Assembly: GCA_037127255.1 (NCBI GenBank) | Contig: JBANSL010000010.1 | Span: 33,210,120-33,274,119, forward strand | Length of the DNA: 64,000 nt | Direction: 5' to 3' | Origin: Persicaria tinctoria | Taxonomy: Eukaryota > Streptophyta > Magnoliopsida > Caryophyllales > Polygonaceae | Part shown: one piece after another, positions 1 to 12,037 of the stretch | How the letters are laid out: the number at the start of each line of letters is the position of its first letter | How positions within the stretch are numbered: the stretch's first letter is position 1 | The notes under the pieces: model-generated | What the model was told of the DNA's origin: nothing | Database searches by the model: none | What the model saw: the letters and a program-made list of their open reading frames with translations, nothing else | Translations under genes and position numbers: made by a program

Positions 1-682
1 TCATAAAATTCGAGGTGACAATATGGATCTGGAAAAAGGTTTTTTTGAATGCTTATGAGTTGCAGGGGATATCGAATTCAAGTATCGTGCCCTGTGCCCC
101 TTTATAAGATTTAATTGGGGGAATAGATCTTTAGAAGAAGGTAAATTACAGAGTAATGGCAAAGGGGGACGAGGAAGGTCAACAGGCCAAGAGCAAGTAC
201 TGCTGATCGATGCCATACCATTACTCCACAATCAATTTGATGAGCCCTAGATCCACTGAGTTCTAATGTTCTATGAAAAGAATAATGAACATTGATCTCC
301 CCTCTAATTTCTACAATTTGTTACCACACTTTATTATTAATTCATTTTTTAACCCCAATTAATTTTTCATTTTTGAATTATGACCTTTGTATCATTTTTG
401 GTTTAATAGAGTATAGTTTGTATATAAATTTGTAGTTCACCATTGATAGTTCGTATTATTTGCGGTTATTTTTCCTAATTTGACTGGTTAAAATGTGTAG
501 TGGTGTTAAAAAATAATAAAATTTATGAAAGAGTTAGTGCAATGATGATGTTTTTTTAAAAGTAAGGTGTTTTATTAAAACTTGTGCAAAATGCTAAAAA
601 GTCATGTATTTTAGGACGGAAGGAGTATAAAATAAATTTTTTTTTAACATTTTATAAAAAAAATTAACAAATTAAAAATATG
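1..682. other. AT-rich intergenic stretch, no gene seen
   Basis: No reading frame here looks like a real gene. Around 590-630 the sequence resembles one eroded end of a Stowaway-type miniature element (a GGACGGAAGGAGTAT string), but I could not find a matching opposite end. The last 11 bases (672-682) are the left target duplication of the next element. Confidence 0.5.
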
Positions 683-1993
683 GAAATTCCATTTGGTGTC
701 CCTATGGTTTAGCCAATTCCGGATGGTGTCCAATGGTTTTTTAATTTCCGTTTGGTACCCCTGTATTCTTATAATAGTCTGGTATGTGCCCTTGATGTTA
801 ATTTGGTTAAAGTGTTCTTTTAACGGGGAAAAAAGAAGCTTGTTTTCCCCTGGCCTCACAGCGGCGACTGCAGTCTGCAGTTGCTTGGGAGTCTCTCCGT
901 TCATAGGGAAGAGAGGTTCGACATGCAAAGCGAGAGGGTGAACTCAAGCACTTGTGATTGCTACGGAAGATGCTAAAAGAGAGAGGAAAAGTGGAAAACT
1001 GCGCTGAATCGCGAAATGATAGTTCGAAAGCTTAATTTGGATGCGAAAGGGAAGGAGTTGGTGAAAGAAATTAAAAGGGAAACAGTGAAGGAGACAACTC
1101 AACAAGTTAACTACTTCCTCCATAGCTTTGGCTTCCAGGGAAACACACGTTCGAGCTTGGCGGAGAACCGAATCCCAACAGAATTTGTTGCTCCTCTGTT
1201 TTGATGCTAGAAAGGAGGCAATCAAAATACCCGTTTGATAATTTCAGAGGAGATGAGCATAATTGGCCGGGGGTGAATCCGATAGTAGGGTTTGGGCAAT
1301 TTCATCCAACGACCAAGCTTGTGCAAAATTTGTGTGTTTGTCGTATTTGGTTCTCGAAGGATGTCGTCAGTGAGAAACAAAGAATCCTCTGAATCTTGAA
1401 ACTAATTTGTGTTTGGAATGGTATTTGGTCGTCTGTTTCATCACTTCTCATCTCTGCCTGTTCATTTTTCCTTTCCAAAATCTCCTATGTCAAGCCCTTC
1501 TCCTTTGTGCTGCTGCACTTAACCTCCCTATCATCCTTCCTCGCACCCTTTTCTGCAGTAGTTCCCCCCTTTGCATCTCAATGAAATGTGAATTTTGGGG
1601 TTTTGAGAGGCTATGGTTTCTGTTCTTCATTTTCGGGCAGGGTTTTGAAATGGGTACCTGAAAGAGATGGTCGAAGATGGATAGAGAACTATTGATCATC
1701 AATAAGGCATGCTTGCAATTTGATTTTGATCATGAACAAGGCCTTTTTGTTGACTGAATCTTCCCCCTTTAGTAATCTCCGTCTCTCTATTTCTTTTTTC
1801 CTATAAATTTCTCAACCCCTTAATTAAAATGAGTTTTTTTTTTCTCTCTTCAAAATTAACAGAGTTAAAGGGGCACCACTTAAGGGCACGGGCCGGATTT
1901 TTGTAAGAGTACAGGGGCACCAATTGAAAATTGAAAAAAAATGGGCACCATCCGGAATTGAATAAACTAGAAGGGTACCAAACGGAATTTTTC
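683..1993. mobile_element. Non-autonomous Mutator-like element (MITE or Pack-MULE)
   Basis: The ends are inverted repeats of roughly 140 bp. The left end starts GAAATTCCATTTGGTGTCCC and the complement of the right end starts GAAAAATTCCGTTTGGTACC; both go on through a shared AATTCCGGATGGTG block and repeated 'ggtaccctgta'-like units. An identical 11-bp direct repeat, TTAAAAATATG, flanks it at 672-682 and 1994-2004. A 9-11 bp duplication with long terminal inverted repeats fits the Mutator superfamily. No transposase is present. The interior (about 830-1790) is less AT-rich and could be captured host sequence, but I recognise no protein in it. Confidence 0.85.
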
Positions 1994-2849
1994 TTAAAAA
2001 TATGTTAAAAAGTTGAACGATCTAATAACTGAGGCTGAGGTAGTACCATGTGATGTATTCGCACTAAATTTTTACTTGCTAGTTGCTCCTATGCTTTCCC
2101 TTCCCTAGTTCCCTCTCAAAGATTTTGTAGCCCCCTCTTTTATCACTATATTTATTTCAAGTATGTTTTCATTTGTGTGCCCCTCCCCACTGCCTAAATA
2201 ATGTTGATGTTGTTTTTCAAAAGTCATGCAATAATTTCCTTTAAATTATTTTTAGGTATAATTTACTAATTTAGAAGTTGTGTGCTAAATGAAATTTGGC
2301 TGAATTTTTTTGTGACCCATTTCATGGTTTAGGGCTTTTTTTGTTATAAGTGTAGGAAATGTAAATGAAAGTAAATAATTTTTATATGTAAAAAAGTTAA
2401 TTAGAGTGAGTATTTTTCCTAGGGTTTGGATAATAAATTATGGATATGTAATTACTCTTAGTTATAATTAGGCAATTAGAGAAGACTAATAGTAATTTTA
2501 ATTTTAATAAATGAATTATAACTTCAACATAAAATGGGATTAATTTTTTTAATCATTACCATACGAGGGCACAAAATTCCAAGATTCGTTTTTTAACATA
2601 TTTGGTTTCTTTAACATCATTATACCAAAGGTCCATTTAATTTCATTAAGAAGAAAGTTCAATCAAATGAGTTTAATTAAGGCAAAAGGAAAATTTGTTT
2701 TAACATAACGCATGAGTTGGATAGAAGAATTTTAAGGAAGGAGGGGCACATGGGAATTAAAATTTGAAAAAAATAATAAAAATGGTAAAGGGTGGAATGG
2801 TTTGTGATAGAGTACGGTGAGACGGGAAGGAATTGGACATAACACATCT
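1994..2849. other. AT-rich intergenic stretch
   Basis: No convincing coding sequence or repeat structure is visible. The final five bases, CATCT at 2845-2849, border the copia LTR and could be half of its target duplication, but the other side of that element is truncated so this cannot be confirmed. Confidence 0.4.
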
Positions 2850-3007
2850 TGTTGATCATAGAGAATTCAGAGAGAGATGAAGAAATGAAGAGAAATGAGA
2901 GTGGAGAGTGTTCTTCATTCAAGAATTAGTTGCCCGGTTGTTACAGATGAAGAGCTAGTTATAAGCTCAGTTTCCTCACACTCTAATTAGCTACAATAGC
3001 ACTAACA
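2850..3007 (-). repeat. 3' LTR of copia element
   Basis: The 158-bp segment begins TGTTAGTGCT and ends GATCAACA on the minus strand, with TG...CA termini. It directly follows a purine-rich tract (complement of 3008-3020). Its terminal ~71 bases recur beside the primer-binding site at 7940-8014 as the 5' LTR. Confidence 0.85.
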
Positions 3008-3020
3008 GTCCCCCTCAAGT
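3008..3020 (-). promoter_or_regulatory. Polypurine tract of copia element
   Basis: On the minus strand this reads ACTTGAGGGGGAC just before the TG of the 3' LTR. This is where plus-strand DNA synthesis is primed in LTR retrotransposons. Confidence 0.75.
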
Positions 3021-3144
3021 TAGTTGTTTTGAATTGATCAACAACACCTAACTTGGTAAGGAGTTTATTACACTGGTCTTGAGATACTACCTTAGTAAAA
3101 ATGTCTACAGGTTGCTCCTTGGTGGGTATGTATCCAAGCATGAT

Positions 3145-6100
3145 TTACTTCTTGAGAACCTTCTCACGAACTAGATGACAGACAACTTCTATGTGCTTCG
3201 TTCTCTCATGAAATACAGGATTACGGGCAATATGCATAGTTGACTTGTTGTCATAGTATAGCTTGACAGTTTGCATTGGAGACACTTGAAGATCAGCAAG
3301 TAGTTTCAGCAACCAAGTAATCTCACAACTAACAGTTGCCAATGCTCTATACTCAGATTCTGCAGATGACATTGCTACATAAGTTTGCTTCTTAGTTCTC
3401 CATGAGATCATTGAGTTTCCTAACATGATGCAAAATCCAGTTAATGACTTCCTTGTCATTGGGAAACTTTGCCAATCTGCATCACAGAATGTGTGGAGTT
3501 GCATATCAGATTTTTTATCTAAGAACAGACCTTCCCAGGTGCTTTCTTTAGATATCTAAGCACATGTTTAGCACTTCTCCAGTGCTCATCACTTGGCCTG
3601 TGCATAAACTGACTTAGCACCTGCACTGCATAGCATATATCAGGTCTAGTAATGGTGAGGTATATGAGCTTTCCCACCAATTTCCTGTATGAGACAACAT
3701 CAACCTCATTATGCTCTCCTTCCAAAGTTAGTTTGATATTTGGATCTAAGGGAGTAGTTGCAGGCTTTGCTCCAGTCATTCTAGTTTCCTTCAAAATCTC
3801 AAGTGTATACTTTCTTTGATTCAGTAGCATTCCTTCCTTGGTTCTCTCTATCTCAATACCAAGGAAATATCTCAAACTTCCCAAATCTTTCATTTGGAAA
3901 TGCTTGTGCAGATGATCCTTCAATTCCTTGATCTCAACATTGCTGTCTCAAGTGATTAGCATGTCATCAACAAAACTAGCAAGGCTGTGTATGAAGACTT
4001 TGTTGCTTTGAAGAAGAAGGAATAATCTGACATAAATTGCACATATCCGGCCTGCTGCTTTTACAACTTGTGAAAATCTGGCAAACCACTGCCTTGGGGC
4101 CTGTTTTAGACCATAGAGAGATCTATCCAGCTTGCATACCATCCCATCAGCTTTTCAAGCAAAGCATAGGCATGAGGTAGATCCATGTAAACTGTCTCCT
4201 CCAATTCACCATGCAAAAATGCATTTGTCACATCCATCTGTGACACAGGCCACCCTTTGGTTGTAGCAAGAGCAAGAAGAACTCGGACTGAGATAATTTT
4301 TGCTACTGGTGCAAATGTCTCACAATAATCAATTCCTTCCAATTGGGAAAAACCTCGAGCCACCAATCTTGCCTTATATTTGTCTAGAGTGCCATCAACT
4401 TTTAGTTTGGCTTAGAACAACCACTTACAGCTCACAGTTGATGGAGCAACAGACCTGGGAACAAGGGTCCAAGTGTGGTTTGCTTCCAGCGCAGTGAGTT
4501 CAACTTGCATAGCCTTGACCCATTCAGACTTGCTCAGTGCATCAGAGATAGAAGTGGGTTCAGACAATGAGGCAACATTATTAATAAAGGCAAGGTAAGA
4601 GGGTGAACACATGGCATAGGATACACAAGCAAATAAGGGATAGATGGACTTAATGCATGTAGTTGGATCAGAAATAGAAGTTGCACACACATAGTCCTTT
4701 ATCCAAGTAGAAGGTGCAACATTTCTAGATGAGTGTCGAGTAGGAGGTTGATCAGATGCAGGCGGGACAATATTTGGTATGTCATCAAAGGATGGAGGCA
4801 CACGAGATGGTGAATAGCTAGAGAATGACTCAAAATTCGATGGAGGATTTAGAGAATCAAATGGACTGGATATAACTTCCACTGGCTGAAATGGTGGTAA
4901 AGGGTTATAGTAATCAAAATGAAACTCAGGTTTTGACACAGGTGGCACACCAACATTAGAAGATGAAAAAGTGTGATCACCAGAAGTAAAAGATTTGGAG
5001 AATTGAAAGATATGTTCAACAAAATGGACATCTCTACTGATAATACTTTTGCTACTCTTTGGATTAAAAACTTTATAACCTTTGAACCCAAAGGGGTAGA
5101 CAACAAACACACAGGGGTCAGATTTTTCATCAAACTTCTTCATGTAAACTGCAGAAGTGGAAACATAACAAAGAGATCCAAAAACTCTCAATTTTTCATA
5201 GGTAGGGGAGTGGCCATTTAGTACCTCATAGGGAGATTTATTGTGGGGAAAAGGGGTAGGAATACAGTTGATAAGAAAGGTAGTAGTTAAGACATAATCC
5301 CCCTAGAATTTAATAGGTAAAGATGCATGAAAACGCAGTGCCCGTGTAGTTTCTAGGATATATTTGTGTTCCCTTTCGACTCTACCATTTTGTTGGGGTG
5401 TGGTTGTGCAAGAGCTCTCATGAACAATACCTTTTTGAAGAAGAAAAGAGGTTAGGGAAGAGTTGACGATCTCAGTCCCTTGGCCAGTTCTGAGAGTGCA
5501 CACAGTGACATTGAACTGAGTTTCAATCATGGTAATGAAGGCTATCAAAGATGGGGTAGCTTCAGATTTATGTTTGAGGAGGTAGGCCCAAACACACCTG
5601 TTGTGGTCATCAACAATGGTCAAGAAAAACCGATGGCCATTATAAGCAGGAGTGTCATAAGGACCCCATAAGTCACAATGTAACAAAGTAAAATATTTAT
5701 CAGCATGAGATGAACTTGATGTGAAACTAGATCTTGTATGCTTAGCCAGTGGACAAACAGAACATAGAAAACAAGATTTATCTTTATTCAACTCATCCAC
5801 AATAGAGGGAATGTGTAACAATTTGCTTGGGGGGCATGACCAAGCCTTAAATGCCACAAGTTTGTGGGGCTGGTACGCTTGATAGGTAAAAACATAGGTA
5901 ATACAGTGTTGGTAGCACAAGTAGGTCTACGAAAGGAGATGAAATTGGATAGGTATTGCTCTAGCTCATCCAGAATACTGTCTCCATACTTTGCTTGTGG
6001 CACCACATAGTATAGGCCTCTTAGTTCTTCACCAACTGCAATCAGTGTACTCTTGACAGGGTCCTGGATTACACATTTGTTGGAAAAGAAACGCACAAAA

Positions 6101-7866
6101 TAGGCACTGTCATGAATCAATTTAATGATGGAAACAAGATTGAATTTGAAATGTGGGACACACAAAGTTTTATGAAGAGACATAGTAGAAGTAAGATGCA
6201 CATCTCTAGTAAGATCAATACGACTGGTGTTACCATCCGGGAAGTGAATAGAGGTAGATTTATTTGTGGAGCTAGAATTGGTAAGAAATTTGGCATTGCA
6301 TGTAATATGATCTTTTGCCCCACTATCTAAAATCCATAATCCTGTAAAATTTGATGCACTGCAAGATATAGTAGTACCTACAAAATTTATCTCAGCCAAA
6401 TTATCCTTGTGCTGCTCCATTGCATTGATCCAAGAGAAGAGCATCTTTTGTTGCTCAACTGTCAGAGCTTGAAGAGGTGAGTCTGAGGAAGCAATGTTTG
6501 CAGAAGAGCCTTTTGATGAAGAGGCTTTGAACTCAGACCCAGATCCAGATGATCTGGGCACTTGTGGCTTGTCTTTGCTCTTAGGATGCCATTCTGGATA
6601 CCCATACATCTCCCAACACCTGTCAGCCCTGTGATTGTCATTACAATGCTTGCATTTCTCTTTCTTGGATCTATCTTTACCAGTAGAATCAGTAGTTGCA
6701 TTCTTTGACCCTCCCTAACGAGCCATGAGAGCAGTAGAATCAGTAGATGCAGTCTTTGAACCTGACATCTTAGAACTGATAGAATCTTGCAGTAGTAGAG
6801 CATGAGCTCTGCTTGTAGATGGGAGATGAGTGTTGAGGAGTAATTGACGACGAGATGCTGATAGGGGTGTTATTCGAGCCGAACGAGCCGAACATGGCAT
6901 GTTTAAACTTGTTCGTTTGTTAAACGAGCTCGAGCCGAGCTTGATTTTTAAACGAACTTTTTATTTTGTTCAAGCTCGACTTGTTTAGGAAATGAACGAG
7001 CTCGAGCCGAGATTTTTTCGAGCTTTAAGTAGTTCTACTTGGTTATAACATGTTAACTTAAAAGAAATTTTAGAAATTCCATAGAATTCGAGTTATTCGA
7101 GCTTTATTCGAATGAGCCGAGCTTTCAACCGAGCTTATAATTTTGTTCAAGTTCGGCTTCTTTAAATAAGTGAGCGAGCTTGAATCGAGCTTTTTCGAAC
7201 CGATCACGAGCCGAGCTCGAGCTGTTCAGTTCATATAACAGCCTTAGATGTTGAGTATTCATCCGTCAAACCCATGAGAAACTGCATGAGTTTATTCTCT
7301 CGATCTTGAGCTTCAACTTGGACTTTGATGTTGCACTCACGCCGACCACAAGTGCAGTGAATTGGATCAACTAATCCAGATAATTGTTGTCAAAACCCTT
7401 TCAATCTCGTAAAATACTCAGTCACAGATGCATTCCCTTGAGAACATTCTTGAATCTCTTTCTTGATCAAGAAAATTAGTGGACCATTTCGTTGTCCATA
7501 GCTCTCTTCCAGATCAAGCCACATCTCCCTCATTGTGTCGTACTCATCAATGGTGGCATAGATTTCCTTTGAAACCGTGTTCAGAAGCCAAGAACACACC
7601 ATGTCGTTACAGCGATTCCACATTACATTGTTCTTCGGTGACTCGATCAACGTGCCTTCCACAAACCCCAATTTGTTCTTGACAGATAAGGCTTTTGTGA
7701 TTGCTTTCCTCCATCGTCTGTAATTGTCATCGGTGAGTTGAATAGTTGTGAGAATCATCCCTGAATTCTCAGAAGGATGAATGAAAAGGGGATTTTGGAG
7801 ATCAGTTGCAGAAATCATGTCTCGTCGACGCTGATCGTGCTTAACTGATCCCTCAATGTTGGCCAT
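3145..7866 (-). pseudogene. copia Gag-Pol polyprotein remnant
   Basis: Recognisable blocks in order on the minus strand: Gag start at 7866 (MANIEGSVKHD, then a TDDNYRRWRKAI block typical of the copia gag family); a CKHCNDNHRADRCW zinc knuckle near 6640; protease motif LDSGAKDHIT near 6300; LWHLRLGHA gag-pre-integrase motif near 5840; integrase with HCDLWGPY and TPQQNGRVERE near 5650-5370; reverse transcriptase with [25 protein letters not shown] and FVDDML (4366-3950); RNase H with DADWQS, KKQTYVAMSSAESEY (3504-3145). There are in-frame stops and frame changes between most blocks, and gag is split by the hAT insertion at 6862-7246. It cannot encode a continuous polyprotein. Confidence 0.93.
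6862..7246. mobile_element. hAT-type miniature element (CGAGCTCG family), copy 1
   Basis: The ends are TAGGGGTGTTATTCGAG and, on the complement of the right side, TAAGGCTGTTATATGAA. The flanking 8 bp are GATGCTGA (6854-6861) and GATGTTGA (7247-7254), 7 of 8 matching. 8-bp duplications and TAGGG-type ends are characteristic of hAT elements. The body is packed with alternations of GAGCTCGAGCCGAGC-like strings. It interrupts the copia gag, so it inserted later. A second copy in the opposite orientation lies at 35279-35676. Confidence 0.85.
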
Positions 7867-7926
7867 GGCGCTCGATTACCAGGTCAGAGAATTTGCGGAA
7901 AGAAGAAGAAGATCTATGATCAATTA

Positions 7927-7939
7927 AGCTCTGATACCA
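7927..7939 (-). promoter_or_regulatory. Primer-binding site, initiator tRNA-Met
   Basis: The minus strand reads TGGTATCAGAGCT immediately downstream of the 5' LTR end. TGGTATCAGAGC is the standard plant copia site complementary to the 3' end of initiator methionine tRNA. Confidence 0.9.
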
Positions 7940-8014
7940 TGTTGATCATAGAGAATTCAGAGAGAGAGATATGAAGAAATGAAGAGAAATGAGAGTGGAG
8001 AGTGTTCTTCATTC
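7940..8014 (-). repeat. 5' LTR of copia element, truncated
   Basis: 75 bases match the 3' LTR terminus apart from a small indel; similarity stops abruptly after CTTCATTC at 8014. The remaining ~85 bases expected from the other LTR are missing, which suggests a deletion or replacement at this edge. Confidence 0.8.
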
Positions 8015-8817
8015 GGCAAAACGACACTACAAACTGAGCTAATTAAAGTTGCATTGTGATTCTATATCCAAAAATTTTATCTTCCTCCATCTATTATAAT
8101 TGCCATACTTATGAAAAAAAGGAGAATTTGTTTCAATAAAGTTATTTATAGTTCATTTTCTCTTACCATATTAAAATAAAGGGCGATTTTGGTAGGAGGC
8201 CCGTTTAGAATGTTTAATTAAGTAGGTGGCCCACAAGCTAATTTAATTAGCTTGGGTTAGGCCCATCCAAGCGCGCGTTCACTTCCAGCCAAAATAGGAC
8301 ACCACGCGACTTCAACCCCCAGGCGCGTATCTGTCATCACCCCCGTCGACTCCATCAAATCCGTCGAGAGAAACCTCCGAATCTCCAATGGCAATCATCT
8401 GGAATCAAGCGTAGATCAACCTGTCATCAGCCTGTAGCAGCCGGAATCGATCGAGGTGACTAAAAAACAAAGCAAAAACCCACCGGGATTCCAACTCAAC
8501 TACGAATTCGAATCAATTGATGACTCCTGTCAAAGCAATAGTCCAGATAGCTCGAGATTTGTCATCAATGGCAATCAACGAGGCAATATAGACTGAGACA
8601 CGACTTGATATCCACAATTTCATATAAAACCAAGGTACGTATCAAGACCTTTCGAAAAAACAGTAATTTTTACATCACAATTTCCCCTTTCCAGTCCTTA
8701 ATTTCAATATCTAGGGCTTCGAATACAGATTACCGGTTAAGCAAGCAATTGTGCGTTTTGTAATTGAATCTGAATGTGATGATAAACAGAATGATGAAGT
8801 GTTGATCTATTTCGTGA
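8015..8817. other. Left margin and 5' leader of the large Mutator-like element
   Basis: There is no coding sequence. From about 8180 the sequence (ggcgattttggtaggaggcc onward) has weak similarity to the complement of 18050-18130, so this may be the left end of the Mutator-like element. Imperfect 9-base flanks TATTAAAAT and TATTAAAGG occur near 8170 and 18121. The ends are too degraded for a firm boundary. Confidence 0.35.
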
Positions 8818-11348
8818 ATGCAGAATCTCTATCAGAATATGGATCTGAAAATTTTGACTGTCTGTGTTGGAGGCGAATTTAAGGTTACAAATGGTTATTG
8901 TGAGTATGTTGGTGATCTTGTGTCAAAGGCGTTCATGATTGACAGCAATATTGATTTGGAAGCATTGATGACAATGATCAGTAATAGGTTTGACATCTGC
9001 TTAAAAACTTATGAGTTGAGGTTAAGTCACCTGCATCCAGTACAAAAACTGAGAGCTCCATTCACAATCAGCAAAGATGACGATCTCAAAGCATTCTTGT
9101 CCATAAATGAAGTGCCTCAAGTTGATTGGTCTTTGCCATTACATGTTGAAGCAAAGAAAAGGATGAATGTGAGTGAAATAGCTAAAGCTGTTCAGCAAAC
9201 AAGTGGAATCACATTGTCTTCGGAGTACTTGCAGTCTACCAGTGTAGATGACACCTTAGCTATTGTTCCGACTGATGTTGCATCGGAAGATACACAGAGC
9301 TGCAACGATGAAGATCAAAGTGCATGGCAAATTGAGAATGAAATAGATGAGATGGATTTCATCTATGTAGGACAGATGTTCAGCTCAAAAAATCATCTAC
9401 AGGCTGCAGTTGCTAATCAAGCAGTTAATGAGAACTTCCAATTCCGAACGAAGAAATCAAATCAGACAAAATACAAAGTTGTCTGCATTGATGCCAGCTG
9501 CAAGTGGTCAGTAATGGCTACGCGTGTGAAGAATTCGAGAAACTTTGAGGTTAGGAAGCTGAATGGGGAGCACACTTGTTCATTTTCACTTAGATGCAAG
9601 GAGCATCGGAAACCATCATATCAATATATAGCGGCCAAGATGAAGATAAGGTATGCATCATGATATTTATGTGAATTACAGTATATCAGTTATATGTGTG
9701 TATATATATATATATGAAGATACAATAGGGTTGTGTGATGAATAATATGTTTACATTAAATAAATAATGATCAACTTTGACACAATGTGACGCATGAATA
9801 AGATTGCTTAATTGTTCCATGTAATTGATGAAGGTATGAAGGTGTAAAAAAAGGTCCAGATCCTATACAGATTAAGAATACAATGCAGAAAGAGTTTATG
9901 CAGCCTGTGAGCTACTGGAAAGCATGGAAAGCAAAGGGATTGGCGCAAGATTTGCTAAGAGGAACAACGGAGGAAAATTATGAGATGCTGCCATCATACT
10001 TCCACATGACACAACAAGTGAACCCAGGCACATATGCATGTTTGGAGATTGATGCAACCAGGAACCAATTCAAATATGCATTCCTATCGTTTGGAGCATC
10101 AATTAGAGGGTTTAATGTGATGAGAAAGGTAAACACAAAAAAAATTGTTGTCTAATAAATATGTATACTTAAAATAGGTTAACAACTATAAATTCCATTC
10201 TATAGGTTATAATGGTTGATGCTGGATTCTTACATGGGAAATATTGAGGAATCCTCCTTACAGCGACAGCGCAGGATGCTAACAAACATGTGTATCCTCT
10301 TGCATTTGGAGTGGCGGACTTAGAAAATGATAACGCTTGGAAGTGGTTCCTCCAAAGATTATCTCTTGTGATTCCAGATTCAACTGAGCTAGTTTTTGCA
10401 TCGGATAGGCACCAAAGCACCAGCAAGGCTGTGGAAGAGGTATATGTTTATGCAAAACATGTCATCTGCACGCGACATTTGAAGTAGAACATTAAGGCAA
10501 GATTCAAAAACAGAGGGGTCATCCATTATGTCAGCAAAGCATCCAAATGCTACACTATAAGCGAGTTTGAAAGCTGCTTCAAAACCATCTGTGACATCAA
10601 CGGCGAGCTTGGGAAATACCTCAAAGATGCAGATTTCAAAAAATGGTCACGAGCCCACTTCAAAGGTGACAGGTACAACCTTATGACAACGAATAATGCA
10701 GAGTGTATAAATTCAGTATCGAAAGAAGCTCGAGGCTACCCAGTTGTTGCACTATTTGATCATATTAGGAACAAACTGGCAGAATGGTTCAATGATCGTA
10801 GGAGTGCATCAATCAATATCACTGATTTGCCTCCTAAAGTCAAGGAGATTCTACAAGCAAGGTATGAGCGGTCAGGAAGATACGAAGTGCATGTACTGAA
10901 TGACACACAATACCAAGTAAACGGTGGGAAATTTGCTGGTGTGGTTGACTTAGCACGAAAGACTTGCAGCTACAGGGTGTTTGATGTAGATCATATGCCT
11001 TGTGTCCATGTTATAGCTGCAATTCAAAGAATGAAGCTCAACATCACTGATTTTGTGAGTTAGTACTACAAAATTCAGGCTTGGAGAATCGCCTACCAAG
11101 AAACCATATACCCAGTCCCTTAAAAAGAAGATTGGTATGTTCCAGACGAAATCAGATGTGTCGAATGCCATCCACCAGTAGCGCGGAAGAAGAGTGGGAG
11201 ACCAAGGAAAGTCCGGATTCCATCCATTCTTGAAGGGCAAAGGAAGAAAAGAAACGATACATACAAGTGTGGCATTTGCAAGGGGATAGGGCATAACAAG
11301 CTAACATGTCCACACAAGGCATCAAGCAGCACTCAAGCGGAGATGTGA
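8818..11348 (+). pseudogene. MULE transposase (MuDRA-like), four stop codons
   Basis: Exons: 8818-9650, 9834-10128, 10206-11348, all with GT-AG introns that keep one frame. Domains: a ubiquitin/PB1-like N-terminal stretch; a Mutator zinc DNA-binding region (C...CKWSV...GEHTCS) near residues 210-270; the MULE catalytic domain with candidate acidic residues in VDAGFLHGKY, FASDRH and NNAEC; a SWIM finger (CSYRVFD...MPCVHVIAA); and a C-terminal CX2CX4HX4C knuckle (CGICKGIGHNKLTC). In-frame stops lie at 10245 (TGA), 10485 (TAG), 11061 (TAG) and 11121 (TAA). By comparison with the family, the first three look like C-to-T changes of CGA or CAG codons. The catalytic residues survive, but no full-length product can be made. 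Confidence 0.88.
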
Positions 11349-12037
11349 TAGCTTTACATACCACAAACTCGATTATTTCATATTTTGTTCTTTACATATA
11401 GACACAAGTTTATGAAGCTGGACATACCACACAACTCGTTTTATTCTCATATGTTTTTCTTTAAATATAGACACAAGTTTATGCATTTGAGATACTACAT
11501 TGGTTACATGTTTTAACTGATCTATATACAGTGAATATATATCCAGTTTACGCTTAAGAACACACAAAGTGTGATATGTCATCAATTGAATAAAAGTTGT
11601 CCTCACAGGATGGCCTGTTTTGTTTGAGATCGACAAGAAAGGGGGTAAACAACCATAAAATAAAAAAAAAAACACAAGCCACAACATAAATGAGATGGAC
11701 ACAATCAAAATAATAGCTCAAATAAGCTAGGACAAAGACATATATTTCAAGTTATATATAACTAGATATCAACATTAGAACACAAAAGAGAGCATGAAAG
11801 CTCTATAGATCAACCGGACACCAGTTAAACTACACATAGTTCCTACCAAAATGTACGGAGCACATAAGCATCCGTGGTTACAAAATGAGAGCATGCAAGC
11901 TCGAAGGATCAAGTGCGAATCAGTTAGACATCCCATACTTACTACCAAATGTACGAAGGACAAACTTCCGTGGTTACAAAATGTGAGCATACAAGCTCTA
12001 ATGTAGTTCTATTATAAGCATTCATACAAAAGGCGCA
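11349..12037. repeat. Two short tandem duplications between convergent MULE genes
   Basis: A ~76-bp unit beginning ACATACCACA is present twice (about 11355 and 11431); both copies contain TATAGACACAAGTTTATG. Further right a ~97-bp unit with GAGCATGNAAGCTC and CCGTGGTTACAAAAT occurs at about 11790 and 11889, with a partial third at 11985. No gene is seen. This spacer would form the 3' untranslated regions of both convergent genes. Confidence 0.7.

Larger units (their letters stand above)
2850..8014 (-). mobile_element. Ty1/copia retrotransposon, decayed, short LTRs
   Basis: Read on the minus strand the element runs 5' LTR (7940-8014, truncated), primer-binding site, gag, protease, integrase, reverse transcriptase, RNase H, polypurine tract, 3' LTR (2850-3007). 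The order integrase before reverse transcriptase places it in Ty1/copia. Coding parts are broken into about ten frames by stops and frameshifts. The LTR segments that can be compared differ mainly by a small indel, so the copy does not look very old. A 385-bp hAT miniature element (6862-7246) sits inside gag. Confidence 0.93.

Noticed and set aside
1016..1702. Short frames on both strands inside the Mutator-like miniature element
   Set aside because: All are under 95 codons, overlap each other and show no conserved motif.
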